This document shows positions 44,729 through 55,900 of a stretch of 64,000 nucleotides of DNA, piece by piece; positions within the stretch are counted from its first letter, which is position 1, and every line of letters starts with the position of its first letter. The DNA lies in the NCBI GenBank assembly GCA_037447655.1, contig JBBHKE010000262.1, forward strand, positions 25,403-89,402, in the 5' to 3' direction. The notes under the pieces are model-generated. The model was not told the origin of the DNA, did no database searches, and saw nothing but the letters and a program-made list of their open reading frames with translations. The stretch is from Zygnema cylindricum. Taxonomy: Eukaryota; Streptophyta; Zygnematophyceae; Zygnematales; Zygnemataceae. The position numbers and the translations under genes are program-made.

Positions 44729-45183
44729 TTGGCTTTCAACAACTCATTACACAGGTGTAATATCGAGGGAGAATCGGATCCTACGGGGAAATTTGCTCCT
44801 AAGTACATCGAACCATTTACTATAATCGAGATGATATCGTCAGTTGCTGCCAAATTCGACTTTTCACCTTTCAACAATAACTCATCCAATTCGACTTTCC
44901 ACCTTCATCAAAAACTCATCTAGTGATACACATCAGTCAGTTGAAACCAACAAAATATTCGACCAAATGAAGGAGAATTGGAGTTGGATCCCTCAATAAT
45001 TATAAAACGTGAGGTACACAGATGGGTAATAGATTAGGTTGGTCAACCGTTTAAGGTCGGCAATACTATATTCTGGCAAGTGCATTATCTAGGAAAGCCA
45101 GAAGATGAGTTAACTTTAGAAGATAAAAATTCCGAGTTTTTACAAAGGTATTGGTGGGATAATAATATAGAAGTCCCATCTTG
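44729..45183 (+). pseudogene. Ty3/gypsy integrase C-terminus and chromodomain-like end
   Basis: Residues GKFAPKYIEPFTIIEMIS and TFHLHQKLI match the usual integrase C-terminal text (G-P-F-x-I... HVSxL), followed in broken frames by VHYLGKPEDELTLEDKNSEF, consistent with a chromodomain relic. Ends before the polypurine tract. Confidence 0.6.
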
Positions 45184-45220
45184 AGAATAAAATGTGTTTT
45201 AGGTGAAGTCAGTTAAATAT

Positions 45221-45233
45221 AAAGAGGGGATGA
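45221..45233 (+). other. Gypsy polypurine tract
   Basis: AAAGAGGGGATGA sits directly before the TG of the 3' LTR. Confidence 0.75.
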
Positions 45234-46085
45234 TGTAACAGTAATAGCGGATTGAACTTGTTCGTAAATGGGTATTCAAGTGTTACGAATATAGAGTTTT
45301 CAATTTGATAGACGTCTGCGAAAGAATCGCACGATTTGAAGTTGCATTTTATAAGATATAGTGATTGATGTATTTAGGCAACAACGCGAGGTCAAAATAA
45401 CAAATGGGTGTTCATTGTTACAAGTTAACGGTCAAACTAGCTGCGGAATTTAAGGCGTACGTTTATGAAGTACCAAACGAAATCTTGCGACGCACGTTCG
45501 TGCGAAGTCGCGTTTCGTTAGGCGCGCACTTTTGCACGTAAATGTTACGCAGTGAAACGTAGCGTTTGATTGGTTAGAAATGCTACGTAGTTAGTAAGAG
45601 ATTTCCCACGTTTTTGCATTGGTCAGTCTAAGACCTTGTTGATTAATGATTGGCCCAAGTAAAACCTGTTCAACGAAGCGTTAACTCCGGCCTAGCGAGT
45701 CTAAGGCGATGATGGATAAATAGTGAAGTCTAAGAGGAGTGTAGACATTTTTTTTTTTGGGAAAAAATTGTGGAAATTCTGACTGATCTTGGTTCTGAGC
45801 GAACCCAATTGGAGCAATGGCATTTTTTAACTAAGTAGCGTTTTAGTAGTTAAGAGATCAATTTATTAAGAGTGGGGAGTAGTGGAAAACACTTTAATAA
45901 GAAAGGTTGAGCCACGAGGGCAAGAGACCAAGCTAATGTTATGTGGATAGAAGCTTCTTCTAATTTACAGTTTATCCTTATGTGAGTGTTTTCCAATGTG
46001 GATGTGTATTTTCCAATGTGTGGAATGTGTGGTTGAAATTGGTTGTAGTAATGGGATTTTCTGAGAGGTAGGAAATCCTATTACA
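45234..46085 (+). repeat. Ty3/gypsy 3' LTR
   Basis: TGTAACAGTAATAG ... CCTATTACA, 852 bp. It lacks about 107 bases present in the 5' LTR. The deletion joins two CGAAAT copies, which suggests deletion between short direct repeats. Scattered substitutions relative to the 5' LTR indicate an old insertion. Confidence 0.92.
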
Positions 46086-48369
46086 GCTCATTTAACGGAA
46101 AACTTACAAACTGCGCTATATGTAAAATAAAAATTGTTTTAAAAGTACGGAATTTGTACGGATGAAAATTCATAAACGATTTTTTACGATTTGTCCAAAA
46201 GGTCCAATGCGTTTGTTTCGTATAATTCTTACTAATGTAATGTTCGCACTAATCGTTGTGAACAACTATGGTAATTTGGGTACATATACAGAATTTGACA
46301 AAACGTACAGTTTGACGTTATTATGACGTTTGCACTACGCGGTGTGTGAAAACTCAGTTATATGATAACAGTCTGTATTAAATCATTTTTTTACATTTTT
46401 AGTTAACAAAGTACTATTCCAATTTATGATGTACAATTTTGCACGGTCAAACATCAACTGTACGCCATACTATTTAAAACGACATTACATTAGAGTTGTT
46501 AATGCTGATTCAAAATGTACTTTAAATAGTGTAAATAATAATTTAGAATTATGCTCTCTTTTTACGATGATAGAGTCAAAAGTAGTGGTGACGGAATTAG
46601 CGTATTTAACGCTAATTAAGATTCACGCTATAGTGATTACAAATGGTTAAATACGCGTTAAGCGGCCAATGATTGAAAGTACAATAATTGTACAAACAAG
46701 TACAATCAGTACGAAATGTTGTACAACTATAATGTTTGTTGGCAAGTGGCATCAGTATGAGTGTTCGTGTATCATGTAATTTAGTATAATAATTTACGCT
46801 ATAAAAGACAAAAAAATCGCAAGTTGTAACAGACAAAAGGAACGCAAGTTGTAACCAAACTGGAAGGACAATAAAAAAGTATTATGAAGTTAGAGTTGTG
46901 TGAGTTAATTAGCGTTATTGTTTCGTTGGCTTTGGGTCCTCGAACTCATAATAGCTCTAACAAAATATTTTTTTCTACAATAATAATGTTTTACACTAAC
47001 AGCATATTCACGGTCTTACGGTCAGGTTCCATCAGTCGAAAAGTGGAGTCAAGTAGTGCAGTAAGTTACAGAAATCCACGACTCTCTGTGCTAGACCGTA
47101 CATCTGATTTTGTTTTTATACGCGAAACAACATTACACAAAATCTTGCCAATACTCTCCGAAGGTTTGGGAGGAAACAGTGATCGTCAGATATTCGTCAC
47201 GAGGAGTTTGCTTCATTTTTCTCTGTAATTGACAGCATACTTGTAGGAGGTGTACCTAGAAGGATATTCAAATATGGGATTGTATCTTATGTGGTGCTCC
47301 TTAATGTTTAACATGTGGTTTACTGACTCTTCTTGATAGATCAACGACTCCGAATGGCATTCCATTAGGCGTTTCAGTAATTGAACATAAAAGTTTACAT
47401 AGGGCGTGCCTTCCATTAGGTCGTCTCAACAAACTACTTTTTATTTGCGTGGTTCATTCTGGTTGGTAACACGTAGGTTGATATTAGATGCTTAAAATCT
47501 TGAAAGAATTTTAGAATCCAAAGTCTAAACCCAATATCTCTACGAGCGGAGGCAATATCTATACCAGCGGAGGTAATATCTGTACCATTTGAGGAATGTA
47601 CTGCCCAAAATTTTAAAACGTAACGACAAAAAGGCGACGGCAAACTTTGATGGTGGGAGCGTGACGGAATAAATTCAGCGGATTCATCACCACCCTGGCG
47701 TGAAGCACATGGCCCTTGCCACGTGTACGCACATACCCGCACGCTCATCGTGGATTTTTTTTTCTTTTTCCACGCGGCCCATTTTTACACGTTCAGTCCC
47801 TGTAAAGTCTCCTCTGTACGCACGGTCGCCACAAACTGTAGGGTTGGTGAGGTGGCGTCTCGGATAAAAAGTGTAATGACATCCGACGGTCAAAATTTAC
47901 GCCTATAACATGAAAGATTTTTCCGTAATGATGTTTTCCTTGGAAAAAAAAAGAATAGTACGAACTTGTACGAAACGGTATCGCCTTTAGTAAACAACCC
48001 CACTTTTTCGCTAATGGAATGCCACCCTCAATCAACCCGACTCGAAGAGTTGTCCCTTCGATTATAAAAACGACTGATGGAACTTGAATTTTCATGACAA
48101 TCTTTGCCGCGCGTCATGCACGCTAATAACAGACGTCGGCAAAAAAGTACAAATTATGAAACATACTAAAAACAAAACAAATATTTTTTTCTGTTTTTGT
48201 TTGGTGAAATATTGAAAATGATCAAACCGGGTAAAAGTTCAAACTAGTACTGTACTTGCGAGGCAATCATAAAATCACAGGTGTGCAAGAAAAATACCTT
48301 AGTTGTTCAAATCATGTGACTTTTTATTTTTTCTAATTTTTACGTATTATTTGTGACTTTTGAACAAAT
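46086..48369. other. Repeat-rich interval without a recognised gene
   Basis: Scattered family G-like text (GCTAATTAAGATTCACGC, 46610-46630), and dispersed repeat H at 47038-47231 (partner 12008-12200). 47430-47900 and 47900-48300 hold no structure I recognise. Short open frames here have no domain. Confidence 0.45.
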
Positions 48370-48600
48370 TGCAAAAAAATGTTATGTATTTTTTGTCCGG
48401 TAAACTGAACGGGCAATTTACGGAAAATCTACAGTTTTGTACGAAAAATATACGGAATAAGACGAAAAGATACGTTGCACTTCATAGCACTTTTTGTTCG
48501 GTAAACTTAACATAAATTTTACGGAAATGTACGGAATTGTAACGAAAATGCACGGACTATTACGAAAAGAGATGAAAATTGTACGAAAATATACAAACAA
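48370..48600. repeat. Dispersed repeat I (GGTAAACTGAACGG type)
   Basis: Repeated TACGG-rich text (GTCCGGTAAACTGAACGG, AATTTACGGAAA, GAAAAGATACGTTGCACTT) also occurs at 30340-30500 inside a hAT-like element and, more diverged, near 33115-33270 and 38400-38555. Confidence 0.55.
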
Positions 48601-48801
48601 CGTTACATGTAAAATTCATTCTTTTTTACACGTGCGGAATAGTACAGATTCACAATCACTAACGATTTTTTCAAATCTACCTCTCAGATATCTACGTGTT
48701 ATTCGCACGTTTGAATCGTTAGTAAAATACGACTTTGAAAAACTATTAAAAATACACTCTTTCACTGCAACGCGAATTCAAAAAAAATCGTGCGACCATT
48801 T

Positions 48802-49311
48802 AGTACACCGCGAATCGTAATTAGAGTAAAATACTCTAATTCGGTCGCTCGAAATTTTAAACTCTATCACATGAAATAGAATAAATGATTCTAATTTTTT
48901 AATTATTTTATTTAAAGTAAAGTTTAATTAGCGTTTTTAGTTCTAATAGAGGTTCGTTTTAAATAGTGTGGAGTACGGACGACCTCCAACTGTGCAAAAC
49001 TGTACTTTATTAAGTAAAAAAGTACAAATAATGATTTAATACATGCCGTTATCATGTATCTACGTTTTAACAAACCGCGTAGTGCAAACGTCATAGTGAC
49101 GATAAACTGTACGTTTTGCCAAATTCTGTACGAATACATTATTTACAGTAGAGGATATTAGCGTGCCAATTTAGAGTGCTTAAATAAATTAGAGTAAACT
49201 TCATAGTTGAAACAACTCTATCACATAAATTAGCGTTCATTACTCTAATTTTTTTTTTTAGTTTTTGTACTCTAATTTTTTCATTACTCTAATTACGATT
49301 CGCGGTGTACT
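48802..49311. mobile_element. Inverted-repeat element, family G, long AT-rich type (copy 2)
   Basis: AGTACACCGCGAATCGTAAT at the left is inverted at the right (ATTACGATTCGCGGTGTACT). 510 bp, interior matches 27121-27628 closely. Similarity to the other locus also covers about 87 bases of left flank. Confidence 0.75.
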
Positions 49312-49654
49312 GTATATCCCAAACCTTGCGCGAAACGGTGGAAAGTTACCAAGAAATTACACACGAATCGCGATTCAATTGAGTTGTGATGCTTCGCTCA
49401 TACTCGCACGAAAATATGGTCTCTTCGCACTGAAAGGATGTAGCGTTTTCTTGCACGCTTGTTTATTTACCATGGACCCGTGCGCGGCAATTATTTTTAC
49501 CATGTTTACTTATTTTCACAATAGGGTTATTTATAGCTCACCGTTTTTTGTTGTTTTTACTTTTTACATTTGTTTTATAATTTTAACTTTTATGGCTGGT
49601 TTTTTCACTTTTTGTTGGTGTGCGTAGGGCGCGGGAATGGGGGCTAAAGGCTTG

Positions 49655-50584
49655 TCCCCGTGTAACCGAAACGTTGAAACGTTTCTTTAGATTTTAGCGC
49701 CGATTTTACGGTAAACTTTTCAAAGTGTGCCTATGTCAATCGTTACTTGTGCGTTCATTACTTCGAATATGTGACAATTGTAAACGTCTACAAAATGTGC
49801 GATAGTCTACGAAACGAAATGTAGACGAGTACGAAACTACGAAACTTCCTAAAAACGGCGACGGTAACTACGAAACTTCCTAAAAACTCGACGGTTGTAG
49901 ACGTTGAGGTTTTTGTGACGTTATAGATGTTTAGGGTTTTGTGACATAGCGAAGTCATGCTACCATGTGACGTCATTAGTACGTACATTTTCCACCATGG
50001 CTTTCCGATTTCGTTTTCTTATCTTTTATCACTCGATATGCCATCAAACTTAGACCAAAAATAAATAAAAAAAATAAAAAAAATATACCTTTCATTTGAT
50101 ACTATTATTGTTGCATCTCGTGTAAATATGAGAGAAACAGGAGTGGTCGAGTGAGAAAGAGGGGGAGAGATGAGGACGCCGAAAAGAATTTTCCAAAGGA
50201 CCCATGAAGGAAGGTGGAGGTCCGCGACCCCTGCAAAATTGTTTTCGTACATGTTTGTCATTTTCTTATGTGCATGCGCGTGACGAGGAGTGAAAAAAAT
50301 AGCGTGTACTTTCTTTTGTGCAAATTTGTTCGAAAACGTTTGACACGTGCAATCCCGGTTTTCTATTCGACAATAGGGTAGTATTTTGATTAAAATCAGG
50401 TCTCGATCTGATTCCAGTGCAAGTGAGTTTCAAATCAACCCACTCGAATCTTCGTCGTTGACGCAAAATCTAACATGGCGCTACACGACAACGAGCTTTA
50501 CAACAAATATTAAAAAGACTTAAGTAACGTAAGATTTTTTGAATGAAAAGTAACGCAACGAAACGGCTTTCGTGACGAATTTCC
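49655..50584. mobile_element. Family E element (copy 6)
   Basis: The left end (AAAGGCTTGTCCCCGTGTAAC) is a diverged family terminus; the interior has the family text (TGTAGATGTTTAGGGTTTTGTGACAT in pieces, CTTTCATTTGATACTATTATTG). Another family-type terminus (TTAGGGCGTGTCCCCATGTG) starts at about 50585 and is not followed by a full copy. Confidence 0.55.
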
Positions 50585-50812
50585 TTAGGGCGTGTCCCCA
50601 TGTGTTCAAGTAAGGGTTTTTTTCCGTAGTTTTCACAAAAAATGGGCCTTCTAACGAGAAAATATTACGTCGTACGAAAAATGGGTAAAAACACAAGTAC
50701 ATTTTGCGTCATGTTGGAACTTGAAAGGTACGGCAATTTGGCGTTATTATCATCGCGACTCATGTACGGATTTCAGAAAAATTATGGAGCGATTACAAAA
50801 AGGTACACCGCG

Positions 50813-51912
50813 AATCGTTATTAGCGTTGTGTACGCTAATTCCGTCCCGGTTTTTTTTTTTTTATTCTCCATTAGTGTATTTCCTTCTATTTTTTTCTTT
50901 ATTCTATTTAGGGTTATTTTCAGTGCGTTGTCTCTTAAATAGAGATGTGTACGGTCAGTGTTAGACCGTACATAAATGTACCTTTTTAAGTTAAAAATGA
51001 CAATAAATTAGTTTTAGTAACCGCAAACGCATGAGAATATGCGTTCTAAAAAGGAAAAAAAACCAGGTCGTAAAAAAACCCGTTCCCACATATTCGTCCG
51101 ACAGCCGCGTTTCGACAGTGTAAATGTACGATTTGTGTATGATTTGTCAGATTTTGTACGGAGACCTATATTAGTGTAAGCATGTTTGCGACCGACCTTT
51201 TGTTTTTCAAAGATCCAAATTACCATAATCAAACAATTAGAATGTACGATATATCGGAAAAATATCGCGATATTTCGATAATCGATATATCGAAGCGATA
51301 TATCGATTATCGGGTACCTAAAATTCGATATATATCGAATATCGGCAAGTGGTCCTCGATACCCAACACTAGTTATTAGTGTCAAAGTTTAAATAGTGTT
51401 GAAGAAAATTTACCGTACTTGATGCTAATTAAGAATTTGATTTTTTTCAATAAAAAGGTGTATTCTAATTTCGGCGTTAATGCTAATTTGGGAACAGCAA
51501 AAATGGAATATTCACCGTACGATTATATACATTAATATATATATATCCGTACAAAATATAAGAAATCGTACGCCGTCGAGAATCTATAGTATTTTTACAT
51601 GCTATACTAGTTTACGTGCCAGACTAATCCCATTTTTTTTTAGCGCACGTTCCTATGCGTGCGCGTCTGATTTAATTCATTAATTGTAAATTTTCACTTG
51701 AAATTTGAAAAGGTACATTGATGTACCGTCTGCATCGACCGTACACTACACTATTTAGATTTTACTGTACTTTCGGGCTTTACGCTATTTTGTACGGTTC
51801 CTTAATTAACGTCAAGGAAAAATTAAAATCACGTATCCTATTTGAAAAAAAAAATCAAATTTTTTTTTACCCAAATTTGAGTTATTGACACTAATAACGA
51901 TTCGCGGTGTAC
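50813..51912. mobile_element. Inverted-repeat element, family G, large copy with nested TATCG relic
   Basis: Left GTACACCGCGAATCGTTATT and right AATAACGATTCGCGGTGTAC are inverted. 1.1 kb. 51245-51372 is rich in ATATATCG and ends GATACCCAACACTAG, resembling the hAT-like family T (30237-31090), probably a nested relic. Confidence 0.65.
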
Positions 51913-51917
51913 TGTAC

Positions 51918-52119
51918 AGTACACTGTGTATCGCTATTAGAGCTGCTGTTTTTTTTCGCCTTTAAAAAACATATTTTACCCGTGCACATCTAGTGGATTG
52001 CTAATCGGACGGTCACGATTGAAAGACACCTTTCGATTAAAAATTGAAAATTGGACAAGTGTGCACGGAAATTTAAGTGGCAGAAAAGCCTTTCCGCTAA
52101 TAGCGATACACGGTGTACT
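51918..52119. mobile_element. Small family G element (202 bp)
   Basis: AGTACACTGTGTATCGCTAT is inverted at the right end as ATAGCGATACACGGTGTACT (one mismatch). The four bases GTAC flank it on both sides, and its left edge almost touches the right edge of the preceding family G element. Confidence 0.75.
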
Positions 52120-52493
52120 GTACTTGCACAAATCGCGTATCGTAAATCTATGCACGATTCGCGGCGCATGTCCTAGCGCCACCTGGACAGCTGGAAGGAT
52201 CGAGACAAGCTAATCGCTTGGCTTCATCCGACATGGATCTTTTGCCCTGATGTTATTTAACATTTAAACTTTTAAAGCGATTCTTGTTTTGCCTTTCTGA
52301 TTTTCTTTCTACAGGTTTGCCGTGTCCGAAATAAGCGCATGAAATACAATATAAAATACAGTTTGTCCTGGATACGTTATTTTATGCTACGCACCATTCG
52401 GACATACTGTACTACAGTACTTACCTTTACCTAACGAACCTTACCTGTACTATAGAGTACAGTAGTTTTTATCCATACTGTATAGTACACCGC

Positions 52494-52705
52494 CAATCGC
52501 TATTAGCGTTGTGTACGCTAATCCCGTCCGGCTTTTTTTTGTTTTTATTCTCAAATAGAATTATCCACACTATTTAAAAAGCCCTAATTACTAAATATAG
52601 TAATCGATTTCTTCCAAAATTTCCAAATTCCCAATTAGCGTACACCACGCTAAATAATAGTATACGCTAATCAGACCTACACGCTAATAGCGATTGGCGG
52701 TGTAC
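52494..52705. mobile_element. Small family G element (212 bp) in the PHD-SPOC promoter
   Basis: AGTACACCGCCAATCGCTAT at the left, inverted at the right as ATAGCGATTGGCGGTGTAC. It lies about 210 bases upstream of the start codon of the PHD-SPOC gene. Confidence 0.8.
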
Positions 52706-52916
52706 ATCACATCACCGTACGGCAGCCGGGAAAGCTTCACACTTTTCAGTTCACAACCCAGCGACGCATCAGCAAAGCAATCAAGAAACGGAAGGAAAAC
52801 ATTTTGCTCTCAAATTGCAGTCCTGTTGTCTTTCAGTTTAAACTTCCAGTTCGAATTGGAGTGTTAATTAGAATAGAAAAAATAGAAGGTACAATAGAAG
52901 AAGAGGCAGAGATAGA

Positions 52917-55900
52917 ATGGGACGAGAAGGACGGCCGGCTAGGGAGATACGCCTCCCGGCAAAGTTAAGAGATGATATATGTGAGCCTTTGCAAAAAAAA
53001 GCACCTAAGCTTTATTGTTTGTGTAAACAACCTTATGAAAAAGGAGCTTTTATGATAGCATGTGATGCTAAATGGAGGAGTCCAGATTGCCTGCAATGGT
53101 GTCATGGCTCTTGTGTTGATATTTCGCCACAGGTAAACCCTAACCCTAACCTTGACCTTAACCCCAACCTTAGTTTAGATGTCCTTTTATTTTGTTCTGT
53201 TTGGATTTTTCTGCCGGGCGCTCGTTTTGTTGCATTTTATTGGTAATTCGAGATGTTTTTTGTGAGCTCTTTTATCTTGTGTTGGTATTTCCCCACATGT
53301 AAACCCTAACCCTAACTATAATTCCTGTACCTTTCAGTTTTATTTTTCTGTGGATTTTCTTTCCGGGCTCGTTTTTTTTGTTGCAACATAATGGTGATTA
53401 GAGATGCTTTTTCTAAGTCTCATTATCTGGCCTTTGCCCTATTCCTTCGGCGTATTGTTTTGAAATTGTGCCGTTTTAAATTTCCTTTTTTCCGCCTCTT
53501 TTTGGAACAGTTCAGAGATGCTGGATGGAAAATATCATCTTTTGATTTTATTCGATTGCTGCTACTCGTGAGTTAAGGTTGTAGTTCATTTGCAAAAAAG
53601 ATTGTAAACGAAATCTGTGGTCTGCGCTTATTATACCGTATAATAGGTGTGTAGTATGTTGGTTACCACATATTCCTTTTCCTATTGTTTTCCAACATGT
53701 GTACTAAAGTGAAGATTTTTCACTTCTATTTCCAGCTTAGGTCTCTGTGTCTGTAGCTCACTATGGGTGATGAATGTCTTATATGTTATGTCTGGATGCA
53801 GGAAGCTCGAAAAATTAAGGAATACGTTTGTCCAGCTTGCAAAAGTACAAAAGAAGCAGAAACTGATTCCAAGGAAGGTAAGAAGATAAATTGACTTGAC
53901 GAGTCAAATTGCTATCTGCTGGACTATGTCGTTTTACATCCTTTGTTTTACATGCTTTCCCATCTTCTATGATGGCGTACTGTGCTGCATTTAACTGCCC
54001 TTTGCTATTAGTGTTAGACATTTTTCGAAGCAATTAAACGCGTTTTTTATTCTCTACCGCTTGATTTTTTTTACAGTCAAGCAATTGGTTTGAAAGTGAC
54101 TGGTCTTACTTTTCTGACGTGATGTGATGATTAAAAAACGGGCAAAGATGTAGCAAAAGCATGTACTTTGATTGCTGAAAATTTGTTGAACTCTAATAGC
54201 GATAGACAGTGTACTATTACTAAGGACCACAGTAATGCAGATTACAAGGATTCCCTCCTCGTTTCCCCTTTCTCTCTCTCCTCTCTTTCTGTCCTTCCTC
54301 CCTCCCTCCTTCCCTCCTTTCTCCCTCTCTCCCTCCCTCCTTCCTCCTCTCTTTTCTCTTCTCTGCTTAGCAGGTCAGGGAGATAGGGTGTACAATGAAA
54401 TGGTTGAAAAGCTTTTTTTCTCAATCAACACTGATGGTGTTAAAACTTTCAACCTTTCGCCTTAACCAATTTCTCTTGGTTTGCCAGATGTTGGAGAAAC
54501 CGAAACTGAACAAGGGAAACTGACTGGCACGAGATCCAATGCCAACAAGCGGAAACGGAAAGCAAAGGGTGGCGAAAAGGTGCAGTGGTATACACCGCCT
54601 ATCGCTATTGGTGTTAATGAATTATTAGCTCTGATACTTCATTAGAATTGAGCACACTAAATTATGCCACATGGTTCATTATTGCCCACTTCTAAATAGT
54701 GTTATTAGCACTAATTTATGATTTTGGGTCAAAGAGTCACTATTCGAATTAGAGTGATTTAATTCTCATTGCGATGGGCAGTGAAGCATTCTGCCAAGAC
54801 TAGGTCATTGCCATGTTAATTACTGTGTTACTATGTAATCACTGCTATGTAGTCATCACTGTGTTAGTCAGTGGATCCATTCTGCCTATTTTTGGCATCT
54901 GCACAAGTATTTATGTATTAATTGCCATATCTGACATATGTCTATGATGTGGATCATTTCTTCCCAGCCAAGGACTGTTTGCAGGAGAGTTTTAGACAAT
55001 TTTTAGGTCATTTGAACATAACAGAGTGTAAGCAAATATTGGCGATTGGGGAACTGATTTACTGAGAAGTTGTTTTTTGGCTTGGCTTTGGAGGCAGGCT
55101 TCTACCACCATGTCAGAAATAGAATGTCAGGAGAACAGCGATTCAGGAAATTTTGAGGAAGTAGTTTTGGCTTTACCCTCTTACGAAGAGGTAATATGCT
55201 CATGCACAGCTTTTTCAATGTTCTATGAAGCTAGATCTTATAATCGTTCTCATCTCATCTCTTTCTCTCTCTTTCTTTTTGTGCTATAAAGTTAAGTATA
55301 ACCATTTTATTTCTGTTGGTTTATAAGGTTGACTTGACCATACGTACAACGGATTTACAAACCATACTTATGAAGCTAAAAGAACTGGCGATTTTACCAT
55401 TGATACCACAAACTCACCATCCTTAAAAGCTTCTGAAAGTGTTGATTTGATCATCCTTACCACAGACTTACTATCCATACCTTTTAAGCTTATGAAAGTA
55501 TTGATGGGACCATCAATGCTACAGACTTACCATCCATACTTACAAAACATATGAATTGGCTATTGTTCAGGGAAACACTATGCCCGCAGTAGAAGAGATC
55601 TTGGAAGCGGAACCACCAGAGGCCCTCGGCGCTCCTTTGGAAAATGTACAAGGGACTCTACTGAGTCTCAAACCGGAGCCTCAACTGGTAAGGCTTCCTT
55701 TGTTTATGATGGCATGTTTTCCATTTTCTGTCATGACTCGCTTGTCTCCAACAATGGCATGGGATTCACGCAAAATTTATGAGGGCTGAATGTTTTACTT
55801 ATCAGAATCTGAGTGTAATCATGTCATTATGGGCTTTTCTTGAGGGCATGTCATGGAAAATCTCGTTGAGAACTATTAACGATTTTGGCATACGCGAGTC

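Larger units (their letters stand above)
39018..46085 (+). mobile_element. Ty3/gypsy retrotransposon with both LTRs (decayed)
   Basis: 5' LTR 39018-39992, primer-binding site 39995-40012, gag with zinc knuckles, protease, reverse transcriptase, RNase H, integrase remnant, chromodomain-like end, polypurine tract 45221-45233 and 3' LTR 45234-46085. The domain order with integrase last places it in Ty3/gypsy. Many stops and frame changes, and a deletion at the RNase H/integrase junction, make it inactive. Flanks (AATCA, GCTCA) give no clear target duplication. Confidence 0.92.

Noticed and set aside
49265-49627. Open frame of 120 codons with hydrophobic C-terminus as a membrane protein gene.
   Set aside because: It starts inside the right end of a family G element, and its hydrophobic part is T-rich intergenic sequence.
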